A stretch of DNA of 64,000 nucleotides from Branchiostoma floridae (lineage: Eukaryota > Chordata > Leptocardii > Amphioxiformes > Branchiostomatidae): contig NC_049979.1 of the NCBI RefSeq assembly GCF_000003815.2, forward strand, positions 13,611,010 to 13,675,009. The letters run 5' to 3'. Below, in pieces: positions 34,787 to 49,700 of the stretch. Within the stretch, counting starts at the first letter, position 1, and each line of letters starts with the position of its first letter. The notes below the pieces were generated by a model that worked only from the letters and a program-made list of their open reading frames with translations, made no database searches and was not told the origin of the DNA. The translations under genes were made by a program, and so were the position numbers.

Positions 34787-37700
34787 CTGTAAGGAAACAA
34801 AGACAAGGAAATTTGTACTTATTTTCTGACAAATCTAGCACACAGCCTTGGTCTCCCAAGTACAAAAGCACTATCTGTGCAATAAATTAAGAAAATGCAT
34901 TACACAACTTTTCCTTGATCTGCTATAGCATAAGGGTAAGAATGATCTGGGATGTGATTTTTTTTTTTTTCATTATTGTTGTTGCTGTTGTGGCCATGGT
35001 AAGGTAATCTCCAAATGAATAACCAATAATCTTTTCCCAGGCTAAAACCCACCAGCAGCCTGTAATTTGCTGGCAGAACCTGGTGATTGCAGGTGAAAGA
35101 GTTGGGAACTGGCAGTTTTGCAGGCTTGATGCTGGCCTAACAAATACATGGCTTAGTGCATTATGAGTCACCACTACACCTGCTGTTGATTCTGATGTGG
35201 TAATTTCAACTTCAGCAAAGCACAGCTGTTATGATACTCTCACTTGAACTTCTTTGTTGTGTTATACACCACTGGGGGTTCACTAGGAAAGCTGTTGCAT
35301 ATTTATGCTTGCCATTATTTCCAAAGTATGGCTACACATCGCAGCTTGTCTGGAAAAAAACATATTCCTCTGAAAAAGTCTTTCCCAATTTGCATGCTAT
35401 TCCAAAGTTTCTATAATTTGGTCTTTGCACAAGGTATGTTAATATTAATATCATATTTGCTTTTTGCCGACAAAAGTTCTGAATTGCAGGTTCACCAGTT
35501 GAAACCCACTTTAAACTCTTCTGGAGGAAACCATTTCTGAAATTTGGTAACCTCTTGAGGCTTTGTAGAGAATGTTAAGACTGTGACATGAAACTGTGAC
35601 CAAATTTGTAAGTGCTTTATTATAGGCTTATCTTCCCTGTAACATTACAGAGATATCCTCAGGCATGTACACATCATTAAGTGTCCAGAAATGACCTTCT
35701 TTTGCTCTAAGACTACCCTACGAGAAAGTATTTCTAGCAATAAAATATCTAACTGGTAATTAATATCGCTGTCATAAAGTTTGGATTGCCATTAATTTGT
35801 AACCCATGAATTCAATAGTATTGAAGTCACCTTACTGCAACTGTACACCAGGAAAATTCAGCTTCTCAGAGTAATAATGGTTTACAGCTGATCCATAATT
35901 ACCACCATTACAACCACTAATCACTGTTTCCACCAACCTTATTACATGACGTTATCCTGGTAATGCTATGCACTCTTCTGCATTTAAAAAAACTCACTTT
36001 CAAGTACTATCATTTGTATGGCTTCCAAGTCTCTTATGGCTCCAGATGTCACCTTCCTCTTTTCTACAACTTTTGCACACTGAATATCATTTTTCATATG
36101 ATGTTCGTAGAAACGACACCAGTTAGACATTTTGTATCACTATGTGCACTGTACTAGCAGACACACCAATGTGAAACTTGAGCTAATTGCCTAACTGAGC
36201 CCATGTCTTCACACATGACTCACCCCTGCGCTCATACGTGCGGACGGCTGCAGCTTGTTCTCAGGGTTTGTTCCACCAGACCGATCCTCGCTTGCCTCTC
36301 CTGATGGTCTCGTCTCTGTCTCAGGTGCTGGTCTGTTCGCAACTGGAGAGGGTCCGATACCTGTGACAGAACACGCCATTGTTACCACCTGGATGCCACA
36401 ACACAGTAAGGGTTACCTGGGTAACAGAGTTACGACTTTGTCATGCAGGGGCTGGGGTTGGTTGTTAGGTCGGCACAAGTGTGAGTAAACCCTGGTGCAG
36501 CCAGTATCTGTGCCTCATGTGAGCAGGCAGGAAGGCTGCCACGCTGATGACCACGTACTGCTCACAGCTGGGAGGGGCTGTAAATATAGCTGTCTGGCCA
36601 CAGGAAGTCAACTCTGTGGTTTAGATACACTGTTACTGAAACACAAAGGCTTGTCCATTGTCCACTGGCCCCAGCTCCGACAAACTTTGTCAAATTCTTA
36701 GGTCCTCAGATTTACAAATGAGCCTACTATTAGTACTAAGTACACATAACGTCAAATCAATAAGAACTAGACAACGGCAAGGACAAACAATAGGTTTTTG
36801 CAGGGGCCTAAAAAGACATTTGTGCAATATGGTGGCTTTCAAGCTTGCTCATCACTCACTGAAATACATTGGGCTGTTTGAATAGAGTAATTCAGTGCTG
36901 AAAGCAACCAATGCAATTCCTGTTGGACAGTACGACACAGGATCAATGTATTGCACCAGGGAAAGTGGCTGCAGGGCACATAAGTGGCATTCTCAGGGCG
37001 TGTGAATGGTGTCATATGGCAGTCTGCTGGTGACATTGGACATGAGATTAGAGAAGGTTGGTGAGCAGTTCAGGAAGCAGGGTAAGAAGGTACATGTACA
37101 TGTGATACAAAGCTGGGTCAAGTTATAACAGTATCTGCAGTGAAGGAAATAGTTAAAGACCAGGGGCTACAAATTAACTGGATTAGCAAACAAAGGGCAC
37201 ATAGGGCCCACAGCTCCACTTCATTGTTCATGCAATAAAATTCTCTGAGATTCTCTGGAATGAAAAAGTCTCTTTTCTAACAGTAAAGATACAAATATGC
37301 CTTTCAATACAGTGATTCAGTCATAACCCTTCTACATTGTAAGTACAGCCCTTGAACCATTGCTCTTTTGATATTCACATCTATTATATATCTTACACAT
37401 ATCAGTCAAAACAACTTGTCAAACTGATATCATCCACAATGTCAAAATTATGAACATGTACGTACTATATATGTAGTATGCCTCAACGAGAATTCAAGTG
37501 AGACTCATGTGGAAATACCATATGGTTCCACACCATTACAACATGGTTTATTTTTAGGAAGAATACAACACTTGCTATGGTATCTAGGAGAATCTTTAAA
37601 TGTCTCTATGATTCATAGTATGAATGGTAATACATTGCACAATTTAGTCAATCATTCAATGTGTGTTCTGAGTTATTTTTGTGTGTGACTACTCCAAAAT

Positions 37701-40700
37701 TGAGAAGCATCTTCCCTTAACTAGAACAAAAGTGGACAAAAGAGGAGATGAAAAGGAAATTTGTCCAGACACAACAAGCAGCAGAAGTCACAGCTTGATT
37801 TTAGTTGGAGTTATGGAGGAAGCTGCAGTAAGGGGCAGGCATTGCACAGGGGAGGGGGGCTGTGCCGACATGCACGGCTACAGACTCCCAGCATGCCATG
37901 AGTAGCCGAGGTCACCAGAGGTCATTACCCTGTACAGAAAGGTCCGAGAGGCTGGACAGATCCAGTTCCTTCCCCCAGTGGGCTGTAACCATGGTAACAA
38001 GGGCGGAGTCAGACAAGGGCACGTCCACAGCCAGGAATAGCTAAGTAGTACTTCTACTGTATAGCAGTTCTACTGTATAGTTTAGATATTATGATGCAGA
38101 ATGGCTGCACAGAATGGCCTGTGAAGGGGTGCTGTAGATGTATCCATAAAGCTTGAATCAAAATGGCTAACATAATTAGAAGACCAACAAAACAAATCAC
38201 TGTAATATGTCTTGTAGTACAATCTATAGCTTCAACATTCACAATGGTTATTTTGACATCCCATAAACTTTTGTGCCAGCCAAGAGAGAAGCAGCCAGTG
38301 GCATGCAGCAAACCCTCTGTTTGCCCAAGGGTCCTGTTACAGCTTGCACCATCTGGCCATAAAAAGCTATTGATTCTGAGAATTTCTCTTGTTGCACTAC
38401 AATTTTCTTTGCAGGTTCTACATGTACAATTCTTTTTTTCACTTATAGTTCATTATAGTTGGTTGTAATTTTTGAAAAACCACCATCTTCAACATTATCT
38501 AGACCTCCACACAACCGTCTCTTAACCAAGGATATAGAATAGTCCTACAACATCACTGAGTATGATCGAGCTGAGGGTTGAGAAATTTAACCACAAAGAT
38601 TGACTGTTTCTTTCCACCAGTGTTCGTCATATACATCCAGTAAACAATGAAAAGGAAAACATGAACTGTAAGAAACCATGGGACATCTCTGGCCAGACAC
38701 TCTGGAATCTCCCTACCTTCAAACTGTTTGGCTGTCTCCACCAGGTTGTTCCAGTTGATACCGGCGGCAGGATCAGGGAGGGGTAGCATGTTGCCAGGGT
38801 AACCCTTGTCACGCCCTCCTTCTGTAGACATCAACGCAGCACGTCAGGGTGATTCCATTAGGAAAGATTTGGGAGGGGTGGATGGGGAATATCTCCCAGC
38901 TCTTCTGTCTTTAATTTCAGTTTCAATTGCACATGCCCTCAGGTATTCTTACATTGCACATGCCCACAGCTACTCGGAAAGCCCATTCATTTCAAAAACA
39001 CTGCCTTTTCTTGCATTTCAGCATGCATTAGGTGACCTTCCGATTATTGTTTTACACTTCATATGATTGAAAATGTATGACAAGAGATGAAATAATGAGG
39101 ACATTACCTCTGACATGTGCAGACTGGGCGCTCATCCTGGTGGGGTATGTCCTCAGCAGAGGCACTGCACTGTTAAAGGTTGACTCTCCGCGCCCTGCAC
39201 GGTCCAGCGAATCATGGCTGCTGCTGCGGTTCATGTTCAGGCGTGACCCGTTCATGCTCTCGTCCGACACGGTGCGCGGGATGGGCGGTCTGCCGGGGCC
39301 ACTGGCACCGTCTCTGCTGTTGGAGGCCTGGGGTACAAATGTATAAACCATGTTTCAACACTAACATAAACAATGCACAATCTGTGGCAAAACAGTATTT
39401 TTTTGACTGATGTGTAAAGGATAAGCAGGTTTCTACCTCTTTACAGTGGGAAACATTGGAATGTTCCAGTAACACATTAAGCCATTTTGTTTTTGGAACC
39501 AAGACTCTGTTGAGGGTTTGTCCAAAATAGTGAGGGATGCAGAAAAAAGCACAGTTTTTCATGATCTCCAAAACTTTAAAGTGAATCTAAGGCTTTTCAG
39601 GTCTATACCAATCTGATAGGAGCTTCATTAGTTTTCTGTACCTGAATTTCTGCCTCGCTGACATCAGGGTTGATGAGTTTCAGCAGATCCTCCTGCATGC
39701 TGGCAGCCTGCAGCAGTGCCGCCGTACGAGAACTCCCCCGCGTGGCGATGGACCCCGGGCGCGACCGAGTCCCCGCGCTGTCGTCCAGCACCAAGCTGCG
39801 TAACGAGGCCTTTGGACTGCTGCTGCTGGCGCTGCTGCCACTGTCGTCTAGCGCGTACTTCTTAGGGCCAGCCTTCTTCCTCCGCTGAGTGGGGGAGCCT
39901 TGGGACTTGTTAGGACTGGGATTGCCATCTGTAAGGAACAACGGCACAATCAGTACAATTACAACAGTTTTCAGTACATCTGCCCAACCAGAGATATAAG
40001 TGGTAGATATCCACTAGGCTATGGAATCAGCAGCTATTACCCTGCATGTCTGGGAAACGGAAGCAAGGACTTACAAGTGAATCACATGTCACTGGAATGA
40101 CCTGTTATGGACACTGCTTTTCACAGTACTTGTACGTTGAATATTCTGGAACTCAGATAAGCATCAGCTGAGGATCCTATTAGCTCAGAGCTGTATGCCA
40201 CGGATCTATAAAGAGCAAATTACCAGTGAGAATGAGGTCAGAGGAGCCCACAGTGTGCCAGCGGTGACCTCCTGTTTCAGCATTAGGCAAGGTACCAATA
40301 CTAATCTAATGGAAGTGTTGGAGATAACAGGAAGTTATTTAACCTAATTTCAGAGACACGGCACAAGTAATTGTATGAACCCTATGAACGTAGACTCACA
40401 TCTGTGTACATAAAATGTACATTCATTGTTAAGATAATGAATCATTTGAAAGTTGTCCAGCTTACGAAGTTACACACACAACAAATGGGAATGTGAAGTA
40501 TGTCATGAACAACATGTACCACATTGTTGATGCAGTGACAAATCTCCTTGGCAACAATCCTAGATCTCTTGTAAGCCTCCAATTCCTGACATGCAGAGAT
40601 ATCACATGTAGATATCACTGGTATCACATGAAGGCTATTTTAGTATCACCATTGATCTGGTGTATGGAGAGCAAAAGAGTGTTTGATTTAGTACACATAA

Positions 40701-43700
40701 CAGCACAGCAGTCTGCCTACCTCTGGTGCCCAGGTTGAGCCTGTCCCTGTGACCTTGCCCTGACCCCAGGCTGCCATCGCTGGACTGGGAGTGGGAGGAC
40801 ACCTCGCTCAGGTTGGAGGTGCTGTTGGACGGGTCCTGTGGGCCGACTCGCGGGCCGTCAGGGTCCTGGCCTCTCATCTAGAAAACAGGGTCAGGAATAT
40901 GTTTATACAGTATCCTCAGAGTTCAAAGGGAAGATTTTTTAAAGAAATCTGGAAGGAAATCATGGCCAATTTTCCCTTTTGAATCCGCATAAGTTTGAAA
41001 TTATAGTTTAAATTTGCGACTCTATAAGTATTGATGGTATCAAGTATCAAAATTTACTGTATATTTTCATCAAAACAAAATTTTGTCATGTGAAAGCAGG
41101 TCCCACCTTCTCCATAGCCCTGGTGATGCTGCTGCGGTACCGAGGATGCTGCATGAAGTCAGGAACACTAACAGCATTCTCAGGAGGGGTGTGGAAATTC
41201 TCAGCAGACTCCCCCACATGCTGAGTGGAACCTTCCCGATCCCCTGCCTAAAATAGTACAACATCAAGGTCAGAGTGTATCTAGGTCGTTCCAAGAAGGG
41301 CAAATATTTTTCACAAATCTGTATAGATGAAGTTACTACAAGTATCTTTATCGTCTATCAAATGAAGTGACAAGTAAGTTACATCCCATTTTGAGTCCAA
41401 CAATATACAATGTAGTATACATGCTAAATTATAACTGTTTACATTTCTGCTCTATAAAGTAGGGTGGAGGAAACAACAGCTGAGCAGGACCACCTCCTGG
41501 CTAGTTAAGTATTCAAACATACACTCATGTAAATACCATATGTAGGTGTTAATAAAGAGCTACGTTACCACAGTCAGGGAGATAGTATTTGCAAAAGATA
41601 ATACAGAGTACAGTATAGCTTCCTTCGATCAACAGTGACCATGGTAAAACTGAAATTCACATCAGCCCCAAAGCATTGGCGATGGCTTAACAGTCCGATT
41701 TGAGAATGACAGTCTCTGCAACATAAGATGTTGTATACAGCAATGTTTTAAAGTCTGAGACAAACAGTTGTCACTCACCTTCATAAGGTTTGTCATGGGG
41801 ATCATGGCTCCATCCAGCCCGCTGTCTGTGGACGCTGTACGCTGGGTGGACGGGAACTCCGGCTCCATGTTGTCTCCTGTGTCATACCACTTCTCATCGC
41901 TGGTGCTGGTGTCTGTGCTGGACAGGGTGTTGTTCTTACTGGAGTCACTAGAGTTGGGAGTCTGCAACAGGCACAAACACAGGGATGTAAGGGATCATCT
42001 CATCTTCACATGTCCTATCCAAAGGGACATACTTTTGTATGAGGACAAGTGACCCATCTCTTCCAAGCAGGTGTATGGTTCAGGGGACATACACAAGGCT
42101 ATGTCACTGCTTTTGAGACTATTTTGAAATAAACAGAAAGATATCCAAGTTTGAAATACAGAGAGACATGGGAATAACAGACTCTAGCAAGAAAAACAAA
42201 TGAATGAACTGTCTCAGCATATTGTCAGCTAACACTCATATTTTGTGTTCATGGAAAATATTCTGTGCTTGTTGTCAAGGAATGGTAGATAAAACAAAGT
42301 CAAAGGTAGGAAGGGTCACTTGGGGCTGTGCAAATAAAATGTCAAGCAAAGGAAATAAAAGGCATACAAACCAGAACAATATTAACAGAGAAAAGGACAA
42401 CAGAAGCAAGAAGCAGTACTTACATGAATTAAGAAAGGACAGCAGTAGTAAGGAAAGAAGGGAAAGAGAAAAGTCTGGCCGGGAGAGAGACAGAGAGGGT
42501 ATAAATGTGTGTAGATGTTCAGTCTGTAGGAGTTGTGAGTAAATTCCTACTTTAAAGGTAAAGTGTTGGTGAGGAGTAACAAACATCTGTACTGAAGCTT
42601 CTTACATATACAAATGTACCCACAGTACCTTGAACTATTATGAAATCTGACATGAGAGGTAGTGAAGATTTCGCAAACTTGTAAATGTGGTTTCATGTTT
42701 GCTGTTAGGATTTTGGGTGTATTTCTGTTGCAAGGCTTTCATAGTCACATCAAGCCAAAGGTGAGGATATTACTGCTTCCCTTATGGCACAATAAAACTG
42801 TCAATCTTTTATTTTGCATACTACACTAGTATTGAGGCCTTTCCTACCCAAATCGTTAGTTTACTGTTTCCACCTGTACATGTACATTGTGGTTATTCCT
42901 GAATGCATATTTCTTCACCTAAACAGCCTACGAGTAAGCCACAACTGCAATCCAGCAGGCCATGTACCTACTTCCCCATATAGAAGACTGCAGCCAGCAT
43001 CCACAAGCTGTGCCAGGGGGCTACACAGCAGTTTGCTGTACTGCAAATGCAGTCAGAGGTGGCTAGTCAGCTTAGCTAGGCCAGCCAAGCTCATTAGCCA
43101 TGAATATGTGCAGGTCTAGCTGAAACCAACGTTTCTGTTGTCTTTTATACATGAGTGAAGAAAATTACTTTTCTTGGATATTTGCTGATTTCAATACATG
43201 AATTTCAAGTAGATGTTGTGCTTTCAGTACAGCATATTTCAGCATCTTTTTTGTACTCTTTCTTGGTACTTCAGAATTTCAATCTAAACTTTCCTTTCAA
43301 TAACAAAGGTACATGTATCTTATAAAAGAGAATTTGTGTGTAAGTGTGATTGGAGAATGAAGATCAGGGAAATCAGTGATGAACATAAAACACTGCAATA
43401 GAAAGGGACAGAAGAAACCAACACAAAACAGAACTAGTGTACACAAACAAAGTGGCCTCATGGCAAGGAGTAAACACAAAAGGGAACCTCCAAACATCAC
43501 CAGACCACAAAGACAGACAGCTGAACCGTGCACAAGTACAGCACACTCTTGACATACATAATGCACATCAGGCGTATGCAAATGCAATCAGGCAAAACAT
43601 TAAACATACATGAATGCAAGTGAGGTGCACACGTGACTGGCCATGGACATACCTGGCCACTAGTGAATCTATCTTAGGTCAAAAGATACATTCTTAGACA

Positions 43701-46700
43701 TGGCCAAAAATAAACAGGTGGGAAGGAATTGGTCACTTTGACAATTGACAGTAAAGCCAAAATCTGTACCATTATCCCTTAAATTGAAGAAGAAAAGTCT
43801 TTTATCTCTAAATTTGTATTGAAGAACATTCATTAACTGGTCTTAATCGCAAATGCAACTAAGAAGTAGTTGGGGCAGGGGACATTCCACACATGTCTTC
43901 CATACAAGTCATGCCATAGCCAAGGAAATGGCTCCTTTTGCAAACACAGCTGGATCAATTGGAACACTTTCAGCAAGTATTAAAAAATACATTAATAATG
44001 AAACAGATGCCAAAGGTGCTTGAAAATGGGCCAGATACAGATATCACCAACAATATTCATGATGCTTTAGAGACATTGCAGAATACAACCACCTTCAAGA
44101 ACTTGTTTATGCAAGATTTTCCACAATATTTCTCAACTCAAATGACTAATAATGTTTGACAGCGGATAGCGGATAAGTAATCATATCCTATAGAGTTTCA
44201 TGTTGATATAACCAATCTAAGGTAGACATTTAACTTCAAACAAAACACAACACCAGGTGAAGTAATACAATGTGACACCACATCCACACACTTACATGCA
44301 TGTTGTTCTGCCTATGTGCTCTGTTCTGCTGGTAGTTGATGTTGCTGGATCCTGACTCCATGTACATCTCAGGCTTGTAGGCCCAGGCCAGGTCTGCTGC
44401 ATCTGAAAGGGAAGCTGTGGCTTCAACACCTCTGCACACATGGGTAGTCAGGGGTACTCATGCACGGGGATTCTCCTCAATGGGATCAACATTCTTCATA
44501 CAGTAGCATACAGCAACACAACATTGTTCTGTTCTTGCTAAAGACCTGGGAGTGAGTGGCATTTTTCTTGGGGTAGATTATAGAAGTATAATCTTTTAAT
44601 TTGGAGTTTTACGATTTATACTGTTCCTGTAAAAGGATATGGTAGACATTTGTGAAAGTAAAATCATATTGGTGTTACTTTTATGATAATGATGGTAATA
44701 ACAACATTTATCGTGCTATGTATAACATACAGCATTTGATACATTCCTTTCCAGTAAAGATCTTTTATTTATTTATTTATTTATTTATTTATTAGGATTC
44801 TCCATTTGGAGGGTATGGCGAAACAGGTGTTAATAACACCTTTTCAAAGCCGCCATACACACATGTGCACATGTTCGCAAATGTCTACACGCGGCGGGGT
44901 TACACCGCCCCTTACGGGGTGATATACCCTTTCGCTGGCTGATACGGTATGGAGGTTCGCCAGGCCTCCAACCGGGTGATTTGAAGTGAATCACCAACTC
45001 CAGACAGAAGGGTTTGTTCCATCTCACACCGCACCATCGCACGTGTGGGGGTTCTTTAACGTGCATGGGGTGTGACTCTCCCCATACACGGGACCTCCAT
45101 TTAACGTCCTATCCGAGGGACGGCCCTAGCCGAAGCTAGGTACTCATTTTTCACCTGAGTATAGTGAGGAAATCCATGTAAAGTGCCTTTCCCAAGGGCA
45201 CAAGATCGGTGACACGCAGCGGGATTCGAACTCGCCACCTCTCGGTCACGAGGCACAAATCCCGCCGCTGCGCCAGACGATCTCACAATGTCTGATCTAG
45301 ATCTAGGGCTGTTCGTGAGTCAATCTGAATGGACAGGGTTGCAAAGAGTTGTGAGCTCAATTATACAAGAACAGTATGTTTGAAGTAGACGAACATGAGT
45401 ATTTGAATCTATCCCATTAATAACAGCAATTACAGAGTAATAATGGACCTTATATTCATACTTAGTTGCAGATAGTTAACCTGTCAAGTTACATTCTGTA
45501 CAGTCGGCAAAGGGCACTATTACTTAGAAACTGCTAACTCCTACAGAACAAGAAAGTCCAGTACGTCAGTAGAAAGACTGTTGCCTTACCGTGTGTGTCA
45601 ACATTCTCAGCATGATGTCTCTCCTCCATCAGACTGGGTTCGTCCTGCCCCACCAGCAGGGGGAGGGTGGAGGACGGCGAGTCCCGGCTGTAGCGCCCCT
45701 CCCGCCCACTCATCCCCTCCAGCACCTGTCTCCGCAGCTCCCCGCCCGAGTCACGACCATGCCCGTACTCATGACGGTAGCGGAACTGGGAGGGGCTGCC
45801 CTGGCGAGCGTTTGGGGAGGCGGAGGATGACCTCTGGGGCTGTGTAGTCTGGATAGCAGCTGGGAAGAGGGGGAAAAGAAACATTTTTTCACTTTATTTG
45901 CTCTGGAGAGATTAAATTGTTGAACCTTCAGGGATTTTAGGGGCAAAAGGTGCTGCATTGTTCAATGAAATATCAATCCTTCCTTTATACCAGATCTGAT
46001 GATATTTATATATCTAAAAAAATCAAGCAATCATACCTGATTGGTTGGACCTGAGTGAGGAGTTCCGTGAGCTGGTTAAGGTCCGTGAGGCGCCAGACAC
46101 GCTGTCGTCGTCAGAACGTTCCTGAGATGAGTGGGACGAGACGCTGGACTCCAATGTGGAGTAGTTGGAATACTGGTCCGACAGGCCCCTGGTGTAACAA
46201 ACACAGTTTGGCAAGGGAGGGTCCTATCATGCTGGAGTTTGACAGAACTGCAGGGAATTTCCTATACCACATTGATCCTCCAAAGACTTGATGTTGGTTA
46301 GGATAAGCTTTTGTATGCAGTTTTGCTAATTACCTAGTTTCTCCAGACACAAACAGTTACTGGAGTCCTCTTTGTTAAAAAAATCTACACTCTACTTTTG
46401 GTAAATCACATATAATCTTGTTCATCAAACATTCATATTTGTTATTTACAATTTACAAATCAAAGGTTTCATAAAATTCTACATATCTGTTCTATAAATT
46501 TGATGCATGAATAGACCCAGGTACAGAGATCAGAATATTTCTCATCTTCTGCATATAAATCAGCTTTTCAACTGTTTCAACAGTGTACCTGCGGGGTGTG
46601 CCGTCCTCCATGGGGGGAATGATGACCACTTTTACAGTCACCGATGTTCTCAGCAGGTCAATCATCTGGTCATGGCTTAGAGTCGCTACAGCAACCTTAC

Positions 46701-49700
46701 AGATCTGTAGGGTTTGGAAAACAACAGTAATGCCAAGATTATTTAGAGCAACATGGATAAGTACTTTCTACCTAAATCTGCATTGGCACTTATCCCTTAT
46801 CATCACAAACATACTTGCTGGTACGTCTTTTCTACTATAACTTAAGAATTAGGTCAGTTTTCTATATATAGCCAGCATAAACACCTGCTACAGTATATCA
46901 CCATTGAATATTTTATGACTTTGGACCACTGCAACTTTAACAAGGGTCTAGAGTTACACATATTTCTGTCTAGAATTTTTTAGTTCATACAGACGGGTGC
47001 AGGAAATCGGGTAAGGATTTATTCTAACTACAGTAACATTACCTAATATTCCTCACTGCAAACTTTTCTAACCTTGGTAATGCCTTCTACTTCAGCTCTA
47101 TTTGTAATGTGAACCATTAAATAATTCTTACTCTATTTCAACTTAAAAGGTTAAAAAAATTAAGAAGATTACTTAATCTCACCTCTACCAATCGGCTGCC
47201 TTGTCTCAGCCCTGCCTGCCAAGCAAAGCCATATGGCTCGACCTCTGCCACCATGCCCTCAAGGTCAACATGGAAGCCCAGCTGACCCAGGCTGTTCCGC
47301 CTGAGGGTCATCTCCAGGGTCTAGCAAAAGTCAATACGGCAATGTCAGTACTCAGCAGGAAGCATCAACACCATGCAACTTCAAGCTTACAGACAAGATA
47401 GTTGTGTTCTGCATCTTATTTTTGGAATTAATCAGTAACTGGACTCCAGGAGACTATAATAGAAATGATATTGGTCAACCCTTGAAGTAAAATATAAGAC
47501 ATTTTCAAGACATGGTGGATGAGTGAAGAAAGTGTAGTACTCACCTCACACCCCTGTGTGACTCTCATTAGTCTCTCCACAATCTCCGTGACTTCTGCCT
47601 TGGAGTCAGGACAGCTCATCACCACACACTCCCCACGGTTGTAGTAAACCTTCAGCCTGCAGGGGGGACATGAAACAGGTCAATACCACTTGTGTGTAAT
47701 GTGTGACTACAGCCTCTCTACTAGCAATGCAGGCCTCAATCCTAGCAGTTACCCTTGCATTTTTATGTACAATATTGTTAGAAAGCATTAGTATTATCAA
47801 CTTTGCAACTACTTAGTTTTCTTTCATTACAATGACTAAGAAATGAAGTTCAACTGGCAAAACACATGTTAAGCGGGGGTCACAAGCAATTGTGAAACCT
47901 TACCCTGAATGTTATAATATAAGGGGATTTTCCTGACAAGAAACAGAGTTTTAAACATTTTTGTGAAATTTTTGCTTGGAGAAAAGGTTTGCAGTAGGTG
48001 TAGAACATGTTGTACTGACCCATCAGTTTGTGATGTCCAGCCAATGACAGACTTGCAGGGTGTAGAGAAGAGAGCCTCCTTCATGTCCGTGTCCACAAGT
48101 ACAAACATCTCGCTGGAGATGCCCAGGATACAGTCTACTGTGGTGGAGGTGCTGAAGTCCTCAATCTGGGATGGCACAGATAGGTCAAAGGTTAGAGTTG
48201 CTACATGCAAGTAACAAACTGTCAAACTCTTCACATCTAGTTTACTCAATTCCTCAGGAATAACAAACTGTGTTCCATACATTCAATTTCCTCCCATAAT
48301 CCCTCCCCCCGAAAAATGAAATGAAAAATTGGATCATATGTTTCAAGGAAGGTCTACCCACATGGTTAGAGGGTCTTTGCCTTGTCACTACACTACTGAC
48401 TATAACAAAGGTGACTAAAGAACAATTGTCCCACCTGTATATCCCAGATAATGGCTCCTGTGCTGGCCAGCTCAGGGGCCAGTCTGGGCCGGGTTTTCTC
48501 CTTCTTCTTCCCGCTTAGAGAGAACTTCCCTGCACAGAAAAGTTCAAACAAAATGTAAGAATTTTTTTAAAAAAGGACTATGTTTCAAACTTTCAAAACA
48601 CAAAGTAAGTTACTTGTTAATTGTGTGCTTGATCTTAAACATTTAACCATGACTCACCAAACTTGAGAGCTGAATCAATGGAAGTTGTTGTTGTGCAATT
48701 TGCAGCCAAGTCTTTCAAGTACTCCTGCCTTGTCCTAACGGCCATGGCGGCAAACTTCTCCGACTTGTGGGCTGCATTTTCTGCATTGATTACTGTAAAG
48801 ACAAAAGGCCTCATTAATACATTAATCTAGAGAATTGAACGAAAGAATAAAAAAATTAAAAAAGGGCATCAAGAATAATCATACTTCAAGTATGACCAGC
48901 AAGCAGTAATGTGTTGGACTGTACTGGAAGTTAAGCTTCCAACTTGCCTGATATGAGATATGCTACATGACTATTTCTTAGGATAGATGTCACAGGTGGT
49001 ATCTGTGTTATACCAGTCATCCAAACTGTTAGGAGTAAGCCTTACTTTTAGCAAGCAGGAACTCCTTGAACTGAGGAGACTTGGGGAAGGTTGCACCCTC
49101 AGGCATGCTGGGGCCGAAGGGGGGAACGTCTTTGGATCTAGCCACTGTGACCCTGCAAAAAAGTGTCCATAATCAATATCACTGATTATCTCTGCAACAA
49201 AACGACAAGACACCAGATGTTACTAAAAACCTGCTACAGTGTTGTGAGGACCACCTGTCTAGTATAAGTCAGGCCCTTGTGACAGGACATGCTACACACA
49301 ACCTTGAGTTTACGGCTATTAAGAAACATTTGAACTTTCTGACAAGGGATTCAATGAGAGGAAAGTTGCTGAAAGCATTTTTTGTACCAGAATATATCAA
49401 TCAAGCTGTCAATGAAAACTGTGATACTTTTGAGAGATACTTTTCTAAACATATACAAGAACACGATGACAAAAACAAACAAGACACTGAATGTTGAAGT
49501 CAGCAGTACTTACTGGTACATGACATTGTCTGTGTTTGGGTTGATGGCTTGTACCACGATGAAAACATGCTGGAAGTGTGAGCGGATTGTCTTTGGAGTG
49601 AAGGGCAGTGCGCCTGGCTCCTGGAACACGATAGTCACGATGTCGTTCCCAATGTGTCTCTTCCTCAGTAGCTAGGGAGGTAAATAAAGAACAAAATAAA

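Noticed and set aside
38163-38468. 101-codon plus-strand frame inside the SIPA1L region (and similar ones at 42204, 45581, 47963)
   Set aside because: They are antisense to SIPA1L introns or exons, lack domains, and where they overlap exons they are shadows of the true minus-strand frame.
45222-45275. tRNA gene
   Set aside because: A and B boxes are present but no cloverleaf closes, and the sequence continues into a SINE core and AAAT tail.
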